The notes under the pieces are model-generated. The model worked only from the letters and a program-made list of their open reading frames with translations. It did no database searches and was not told the DNA's origin. A program made the translations under genes and the position numbers. 38,372 bases of DNA from Variovorax sp. E3 (GTDB lineage Bacteria > Pseudomonadota > Gammaproteobacteria > Burkholderiales > Burkholderiaceae_C). The DNA is taken from NCBI RefSeq assembly GCF_016082275.1, contig NZ_MOWM01000065.1:1-38372 (forward strand), read 5' to 3'. This document shows, piece by piece, positions 33,215 to 38,372 of the stretch; within the stretch, counting starts at the first letter, position 1; each line of letters opens with the position of its first letter.

Positions 33215-34167
33215 TCAGTACCGCTTCTGGCTCAGTTCGGCGAACAGCTCGCCGTAGATCTTGTAGCGGCTCGCGCTGATGCCCTCCGGCGCGGCGGCCG
33301 AAGCCACGTTGGCGATGACGCCGCAGCCCGGCTCGTGCAGATGGGTGCAGTTGTAGAACTTGCAGTCGTTCGCGTGTTCGGCAATGTCGGGCATGAGCCC
33401 GGCGAGCTGCATCGGCGCGATGTGGTTCAGGCCGAATTCCTGGAAGCCCGGCGAGTCGATCAGCCCCGTGGTGCGCGCCTCGTCGATCCAGTACCAGGTG
33501 GTGCTGGTGGTCGTGTGCTTGCCCGAGTTCAGCGCCTGCGAAATCTCTTGCGTCAGCACCGTCGCGCCCGGCACCAGCAGGTTGGTCAGCGTGCTCTTGC
33601 CCGAGCCTGACGGCCCGAGCACGAGGGTCGATTTGCCGGCCAGCAGCTTCATCAGCGACGCGTAGTCGGCCTCGCCCGAGGCCTTCAGCGACAGCGGCAG
33701 CACGCCGTGGTGCATGCGGCGGTAGGGCGCCAGCTTGGCCCAGGCGCGCTCGAAGGGCTCGACCAGGTCGCTCTTGTTGAGCGCGATGATCGGCTGGATG
33801 CGCTCGGCCTCGGCGGCGATCAGCGCGCGCGCCACTGGTGCTCCGAGAACTCGGGCTCGGCCGCGATCAGGATCAGCACGTGGTCGAGGTTGGCCGCGAA
33901 CGACTTGGTGCGGATCTCGTCCTGCCGGTAGAACAGGTTGCGGCGCGGCAGCACCTGCTCGATGGTGCCTTCGTCTTCGCTGGCCTGCCAGTGCACGCGG
34001 TCGCCGACCACGGCCTGGCTCTTCTTGCCGCGCGGATGGCAGATGAGTCGTTCGCCCGCGGGCGTTTCGACCAGGCAGTGACGCCCATGGCTGGCAACGA
34101 CAAGGCCGTCGTGGAGTGCCTTCGCGGCAGGGGCCGCGGGCGCGGCGCGGCGGCCCGGCTTAGCCAA
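33215..34167 (-). CDS. rsgA: Ribosome small-subunit-dependent GTPase A, with one apparent frameshift
   Basis: RsgA is a circularly permuted GTPase that checks late 30S assembly. The order of motifs is visible: N-terminal OB fold (HCLVETPAGERLICHPRGKK, VVGDRVHW), then G4 in IIALNKSDL, G1 in LVLGPSGSGKST, G3 in IDSPGFQEFG, and a zinc site CKFYNCTHLHEPGC. The two parts lie in different frames. Adding one base near 33834 gives EFSEHQLARALIAAEAERIQ and a 317-aa protein of normal length. It is the last gene of an M48 peptidase-phhB-rsgA run and starts 12 bp after phhB. Confidence 0.95.
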
Positions 34168-34179
34168 GGGCGTGGTCCG

Positions 34180-34536
34180 TCATGCGGCGGCGCCAGGGGC
34201 GCCCACCAGCGCGTCGGCCTGGCGCGCGCAGTCGAAGTCGGTGACCGACAGGCCGCCCACGTCGTGCGTGTTGAAGCGCACCACGCAGCGGTTGTAGTGC
34301 ACCGACAGGTCGGGGTGGTGGTCTTGCGTGTGCGCGACCATGGCCAGCGCGTTCACGAAGGCGATGGTCTCGAAGTAGTTCGAGAAGGTGAAGGTCTTCT
34401 CGATGGCCACGTCGGCGCCGTCGCCCGTGAGCTTCCAGCCGTCGAGGCGCGCGAGGCTCGCGACGATTTCGGTGGCGCTCAGCGCCTTGCGGGGAGGGAG
34501 GTTCTTCCAGTCTTTGGGCTTGAACATGCTGCTCAT
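34180..34536 (-). CDS. phhB: 4a-hydroxytetrahydrobiopterin dehydratase
   Basis: A 118-aa pterin-4a-carbinolamine dehydratase, which regenerates tetrahydrobiopterin cofactor after aromatic amino acid hydroxylation. The signature is clear: TFSNYFETIAFVNALAMVAH followed by HHPDLSVHYNRCVVRFNTHD and VGGLSVTDFDCARQAD. No phenylalanine hydroxylase gene is in the window; this family also occurs in genomes where its role is less clear. It lies between the M48 peptidase and rsgA. Confidence 0.94.
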   Translation of the reverse strand: MSSMFKPKDWKNLPPRKALSATEIVASLARLDGWKLTGDGADVAIEKTFTFSNYFETIAFVNALAMVAHTQDHHPDLSVHYNRCVVRFNTHDVGGLSVTDFDCARQADALVGAPGAAA

Positions 34537-34561
34537 GGGAGGCTCTTCGAAAATGAGGGGA

Positions 34562-35821
34562 TCAGGCGGCCGTCATGCGCGCAAGGCGCTCGGAGGCCGG
34601 TGGGTGCGAGTAGTAGAAGCTCACGAACACCGGGTCGGGCGTGAGCGTCGAGGCGTTGTCCTGGTAGAGCTTGAGCAGCGCGGCCGACAGGTCGGCGCCG
34701 CTGGTCTGCGCCACGGCGTAGGCGTCGGCCTCGAACTCGTGCTTGCGCGACAGCCGCGCGGGCAGCGGCGCCACGAAGAAGCCGAACACCGGCACCGCGA
34801 GCATGAACAACAGGAGCGCCAGCGCGCTGTTGGGCGCGGCCATGTTGGGCTGCACGCCCAGGCCCGTGTAGAACCAGACCTGCGTCGACACCCAGCCCAG
34901 CAGGGCAAAGCCCGCCAGGCTCAGCGCGAACATGGCGATCAGCCGCTTCACGATGTGGCGGTGCTTGAAGTGGCCGAGCTCGTGCGCGAGCACGGCCTCG
35001 ACCTCGCTGGCGTTGAGCTGGCGCAGCAGCGTGTCGTAGAACACCACGCGCTTGCTGGCGCCGAAGCCCGTGAAATAGGCGTTGGCGTGCGCGCTGCGCG
35101 TGCTGCCGTCCATCACGAACAGGCCCTTGGCGGCAAAGCCGCAGCGCTTCATGAGCGCCGTGACGCGCGCCTTCAGCGTGGGGTCGTCGAGCGGCTTGAA
35201 CTTGTTGAACAGCGGGGCGATGAAGGTCGGGTAGATCAGCATCAGCAGCAGGTTGAAGCCCATCCACGCGCCCCAGGCCCAGAGCCACCACAACTGGCCG
35301 GCCGCGCCCATGAGCCAGAGGATGAGCGCCGCGATCGGCAGCCCGATGACCGCGCCCAGCAGCGTCGACTTGAGCGTGTCAGCCAGCCAGAGCTTCCAGG
35401 TCATCTTGTTGAAGCCGAAGCGCTCTTCGAGCCGGAAGGTCTGCCACAGCGTGAAAGGCAGCTCCAGCAGCCCGCCGATGGCCGCGAAGGCCGCCAACAG
35501 CACCAGCTGCTGCACCATGCCGCCGCCGAGCCAGGCCAGCAGCAGCTTGTTGAGCACGTCGAGCCCGCCGAGCAGCGTCCAGCCGAGCAGCAGGGCGGTG
35601 CCCCAGGCCATCTCGACCAGGCCGAAGCGCGCCTTGGCGATGGTGTAGTCGGCGGCCTTCTGGTGGGCGGCCAGGGTGATGGTCTGCGCGAAGGCGGGCG
35701 GCACGGCGCCGCGGTGCTGCGCCACGTGGCGAATCTGTCGGGAAGCGAGCCAGAACTTCACGAGCAGCCCCGCAACCAGCGCGACCGCGAAAGCAATGGT
35801 GAAGATGAGCGAATAGGACAT
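34562..35821 (-). CDS. M48-family (Ste24/CAAX protease-like) membrane metallopeptidase
   Basis: A 419-aa integral membrane zinc peptidase. The catalytic HExxH is in EAVLAHELGHFKHRHIVKRL, with the third ligand Glu in KHEFEADAYAV. FVMDGSTRSAHANAYFTGFG and ASKRVVFYDTLL are typical of Ste24. The N-terminal half has about five hydrophobic segments, and two more follow HExxH. Length fits Ste24 rather than HtpX (~290 aa). It probably cleaves membrane or misfolded proteins. It is divergent from orn, 59 bp away. Confidence 0.92.
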   Translation of the reverse strand: MSYSLIFTIAFAVALVAGLLVKFWLASRQIRHVAQHRGAVPPAFAQTITLAAHQKAADYTIAKARFGLVEMAWGTALLLGWTLLGGLDVLNKLLLAWLGGGMVQQLVLLAAFAAIGGLLELPFTLWQTFRLEERFGFNKMTWKLWLADTLKSTLLGAVIGLPIAALILWLMGAAGQLWWLWAWGAWMGFNLLLMLIYPTFIAPLFNKFKPLDDPTLKARVTALMKRCGFAAKGLFVMDGSTRSAHANAYFTGFGASKRVVFYDTLLRQLNASEVEAVLAHELGHFKHRHIVKRLIAMFALSLAGFALLGWVSTQVWFYTGLGVQPNMAAPNSALALLLFMLAVPVFGFFVAPLPARLSRKHEFEADAYAVAQTSGADLSAALLKLYQDNASTLTPDPVFVSFYYSHPPASERLARMTAA

Positions 35822-35880
35822 GGAGCGGCGAGTTTAGCCCTCGCTATCTGGGGCCGCAGCCCTTCGACGACAATCCTGCG

Positions 35881-36477
35881 ATGCCCGAATCCCTTGACCC
35901 GACGCCCCCCGCAGCCGTGCCCACCCTGAAGAAAAGCGACCAGAACCTGGTCTGGCTCGATTGCGAAATGAGCGGTCTCGACCCCGAGAAAGAGCGCCTG
36001 CTCGAAATCGCCGTGGTCGTCACCAGCCCCGACCTTGCGATCCGCATCGACGGCCCCGTGCTCGTCATCCACCAGAGCGACGCCGTGCTCGACGCCATGG
36101 ACGCCTGGAACAAGGGCACCCACGGCCGCAGCGGCCTGATCGACAAGGTCAAGGCCTCCGAGATCGACGAAGCCGCCGCCGAACAGCAGCTGCTGGAGTT
36201 CATCGCCAGGTACATCCCGCGCAGCGGCTCGCCCATGTGCGGCAACACCATCGGGCAGGACCGGCGCTTCCTGGTCAAGTTCATGCCCAAGCTCGAGGCG
36301 TACTTCCACTACCGCAACCTCGACGTCAGCACCCTGAAGGAGCTGGCCAAGCGCTGGAAACCCTCGGCCTACAGCAGCTTCAAGAAGCAGCAGGCGCACA
36401 CCGCGCTGGCCGACGTGCACGAGTCGATCGAAGAGCTGGCGCACTACCGCGAAACCTTTCTGCGCCTTGCAGATTGA
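35881..36477 (+). CDS. orn: Oligoribonuclease
   Basis: A 198-aa DEDDh 3'-5' exonuclease that degrades di- and short oligoribonucleotides, including pGpG from c-di-GMP turnover. Exo I is LVWLDCEMSGLDPEKERLLE (Asp, Glu), Exo II is NTIGQDRRFLVKFMPKLEAY, and Exo III has His and Asp in AHTALADVHESIEELAHYRE. The N-terminal 15-20 residues (PESLDPTPPAAVP) are a short extension. It is usually an essential gene. Confidence 0.96.
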   Translation: MPESLDPTPPAAVPTLKKSDQNLVWLDCEMSGLDPEKERLLEIAVVVTSPDLAIRIDGPVLVIHQSDAVLDAMDAWNKGTHGRSGLIDKVKASEIDEAAAEQQLLEFIARYIPRSGSPMCGNTIGQDRRFLVKFMPKLEAYFHYRNLDVSTLKELAKRWKPSAYSSFKKQQAHTALADVHESIEELAHYRETFLRLAD

Positions 36478-36483
36478 TAACGA

Positions 36484-36726
36484 TTAGGTAAAAACCCGAA
36501 TCCGTGCCATAATTGCGGGCTTCGCTGATCGGGCTACGTGTTTTGAAACCCGGCCAGCGTCTCTTGCATCTCCCTATCTTGCACACCGAGCCCGATCGCA
36601 TCCGCTGATCAAAAAGGGCCGCAGCCTCCGGCGAAAGCCAGAAGTTGAATGTCGTTGGATGGTTGATGTTTTTAACCACCAACGGGGCGCCGCCTACGGC
36701 AGCGCTCGCGTTTGAGATTGATATTC
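36484..36726 (+). promoter_or_regulatory. Promoter and long structured 5' leader of the DEAD-box helicase
   Basis: CATAAT at 36508-36513 is the best -10, with a weak TTAGGT at 36484-36489. This implies a leader of about 205 bases before the ATG. The leader holds a perfect 9-bp inverted pair, GATCGGGCT (36527-36535) and AGCCCGATC (36589-36597), and a strong hairpin at 36654-36683. The ATG lacks a good Shine-Dalgarno, so leader folding may matter for translation. Cold-shock helicase genes often carry long regulatory leaders; the application here is inference. Confidence 0.5.
36654..36683 (+). repeat. Bulged hairpin in the helicase leader
   Basis: GTTGG-A-TGGTT (36654-36664) pairs with AACCACCAAC (36674-36683): ten base pairs with a single bulged A and a nine-base T-rich loop. 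It has no T tract after it, so it is unlikely to be an orn terminator. It lies about 43 bases before the helicase ATG. Confidence 0.6.
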
Positions 36727-38372
36727 ATGACCGACGCTTTTGAAGCGCAGGGCGAGTTCGCGCCTGTGCAATCCGCTACCAACAACGAATTCACCGCCGC
36801 CGTGGACACCGTGTCCGAGGCGCCCATTCTCGAGGCGCTCGACGCAGCCGCCCCTGAAGCGGCCGTGGCCGAAGAACCCGCCAAGCCCAACGGCTTCATC
36901 AAGCTGGGCCTTGCGCCCGAGCTGATCGCCGCCGTGGCCGACCTGGGCTTCACCCAGCCGACCACCGTGCAAGACAAGGTGATCCCGATCGCCATGGGCG
37001 AGCAAGAGGGCGCGGCCCAGACGGCTCGCTTCGTCGACCTGATGGTCTCCAGCCAGACCGGTTCGGGCAAGACCGCCGCCTTCCTGCTGCCCGTGCTGCA
37101 CACGCTGCTCAAGCGCCAGGCCGAAGCCGAAGCCGAAGCCAAGGCCGAATTCCAGCGCCTGGCCGCCGAAGCCGCCGCGCGCGGCGAAACCGTGCCGAAG
37201 AAGCCCAAGCGCAAGGATCCGACCAACGCCCGTCATTTCAAGGCCGCCACCCCCGGCGCCTGATCCTGTGCCCGACGCGCGAACTCGCCCAGCAAGTCGC
37301 GCACGACGCCATCGAGCTCGTTCGCCACTGCCGCGGCCTGCGCATCGCCAACGTCGTGGGCGGCATGCCCTACCAGCTGCAAATTGCACGCCTGCAGAAC
37401 GCCGACCTCGTCGTCGCCACGCCGGGCCGCCTGCTCGACCTGCAACGCTCGATGCAGATCAAGCTCGACCAGGTCAAGTTCCTGGTGGTCGACGAAGCCG
37501 ACCGCATGCTCGACCTCGGCTTTGCCGACGACCTGGCCGAAGTCAACCAGCTCACCATCGAGCGCCAGCAGACCATGATGTTCAGCGCCACCTTCGCGCC
37601 GCGCATCCAGCAGCTGGCCCAGCGCGTGATGCGCGAGCCGCAGCGCGTGACCATCGACAGCCCGCAGGAAAAGCACGCCAACATCAAGCAGGTGCTGTTC
37701 TGGGCCGACAACGCCCAGCACAAGCGCAAGCTGCTGGACCACTGGCTGCGCGACACCACCATCAACCAGGCCATCGTGTTCGCGAGCACGCAGGTCGAGT
37801 GCGACGGTCTGGCCAACGACCTGCAGCAAGACGGCTTCAGCGCCGTGGCGCTGCACGGCGCCCTGAGCCAGGGCCTGCGCAACCGCCGCCTGATGGCGCT
37901 GCGCCAGGGCCAGGTGCAGATCCTGGTGGCGACCGACGTCGCCGCCCGCGGCATCGACGTGCCGACCATCACCCACGTCTTCAACTTCGGCCTGCCGATG
38001 AAGGCCGAGGACTACACCCACCGCATCGGCCGCACCGGCCGTGCCGGCCGCGACGCATCGCCGTCACGTTCGCCGAGTTCCGCGATCGCCGCAAGATCAT
38101 GGACATCGAGCACTACAGCCGCCAGCAGTTCAAGGCGGAAGTGGTGCCGGGCATGGAGCCGCAACAGCGCATGCCGCAATCGCGCCCGCCGCAAGGTGAG
38201 TTCCGCGGCGGCCGTGGCGACAACCATTCGCGCGACCGCAAGTTCGGCGGCGGCGGTGGCCATCGTGGCGGCAATGCCGGCGGCTTCGGCGGCGGCAACA
38301 GCAACTACGCCGGCGCCAGCGGCTTCAACGACCGCGGCTCGCGTCCCCCGGCACCGCGCGGCGGCGGCTTCG
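36727..38372 (+). CDS. DEAD-box RNA helicase, partial at the right edge, two apparent frameshifts
   Basis: An RhlE/CsdA-like ATP-dependent RNA helicase. After an acidic N-terminal ~55 residues come the Q motif (GFTQPTTVQ), motif I SSQTGSGKT, motif Ia PTRELAQQ, TPGRLLD, motif II in VVDEADRMLDLGF, FSATF, ATDVAARGIDVP and HRIGRTGRAGR. Two single-base gaps interrupt it. Near 37260 one C restores ATPGALILCPTRELAQQ. Near 38054 one G restores RAGRDGIAVTFAEFRDRR. Between motifs I and Ia lies an unusual ~45-residue insert rich in Ala, Glu and Lys (AEAEAEAKAEFQRLAAEAAA, then KKPKRKDP), likely helical. The C-terminal part is Gly/Arg-rich (RGGRGDNHSRDRKFGGGGGH) and runs off the window. Confidence 0.94.

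Noticed and set aside
1..38372. tRNA, rRNA, CRISPR or insertion sequence
   Set aside because: No cloverleaf, repeat-spacer array, transposase gene or terminal inverted repeats were seen on either strand.

Overview
The window is chromosomal DNA from a GC-rich betaproteobacterium, most likely a Comamonadaceae member close to Variovorax. This rests on gene content and neighbourhood: a kynBUA cluster, argDF beside rpsT and murJ, purM divergent from hda-pcnB-folK, rpsP-rimM-trmD-rplS, and an orn / M48 peptidase / phhB / rsgA block. No rRNA, tRNA, CRISPR array or insertion sequence was recognised. Coding density is very high and no gene-free stretch exceeds about 250 bases.

Layout. 1-2565 (minus) is the most accessory-looking part: a retron-type reverse transcriptase with a hairpin-rich leader, followed by an SMI1/KNR4-like plus ankyrin-like gene that runs off the left edge. 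2566-5897 (minus) encodes tryptophan-to-anthranilate catabolism (kynB, kynU, kynA) with a small secreted protein of unknown role inside the cluster. 5920-8396 (minus) is argD-argF plus a cysteine-cluster protein. 8557-12497 holds a DUF3579 gene, rpsT, murJ, a SirB1-like gene and a VOC protein. 12538-14809 is an ECF42-type sigma factor operon with two DGPF/YciI proteins and a recognisable cognate promoter. 14852-18607 holds a secreted M14 peptidase facing an isochorismatase / PfpI / GlxA-like operon. 18731-24068 is the purM-AI-2E and hda-pcnB-folK block. 24144-25862 is a DUF47-Pit phosphate operon with a PHO-box-like element. 25880-26858 holds TM2 and GNAT genes. 26888-29178 is the trmD ribosomal operon. 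29258-33205 holds a Nudix hydrolase, a CobD/CbiB-like protein, hisC and a DUF695-like protein. 33215-36477 holds rsgA, phhB, an M48 peptidase and orn. 36508-38372 is a DEAD-box helicase with a long structured 5' leader, cut by the right edge.

The strongest whole-window signal is technical. Eleven genes, including the ribosomal protein genes rpsT and rplS, are each split by what looks like a missing single base, and the terminal helicase has two such sites, giving twelve in all. Every one is a deletion, never an insertion, and adding one base restores a full-length conserved protein each time. I read these as sequence or assembly errors rather than pseudogenes. Affected genes are annotated as whole CDSs with the break noted.

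The best biological leads are the retron-like reverse transcriptase locus, the ECF42 promoter with its overlapping inverted repeat, the PHO-box-like repeats upstream of DUF47-Pit, and the structured leader of the DEAD-box helicase.
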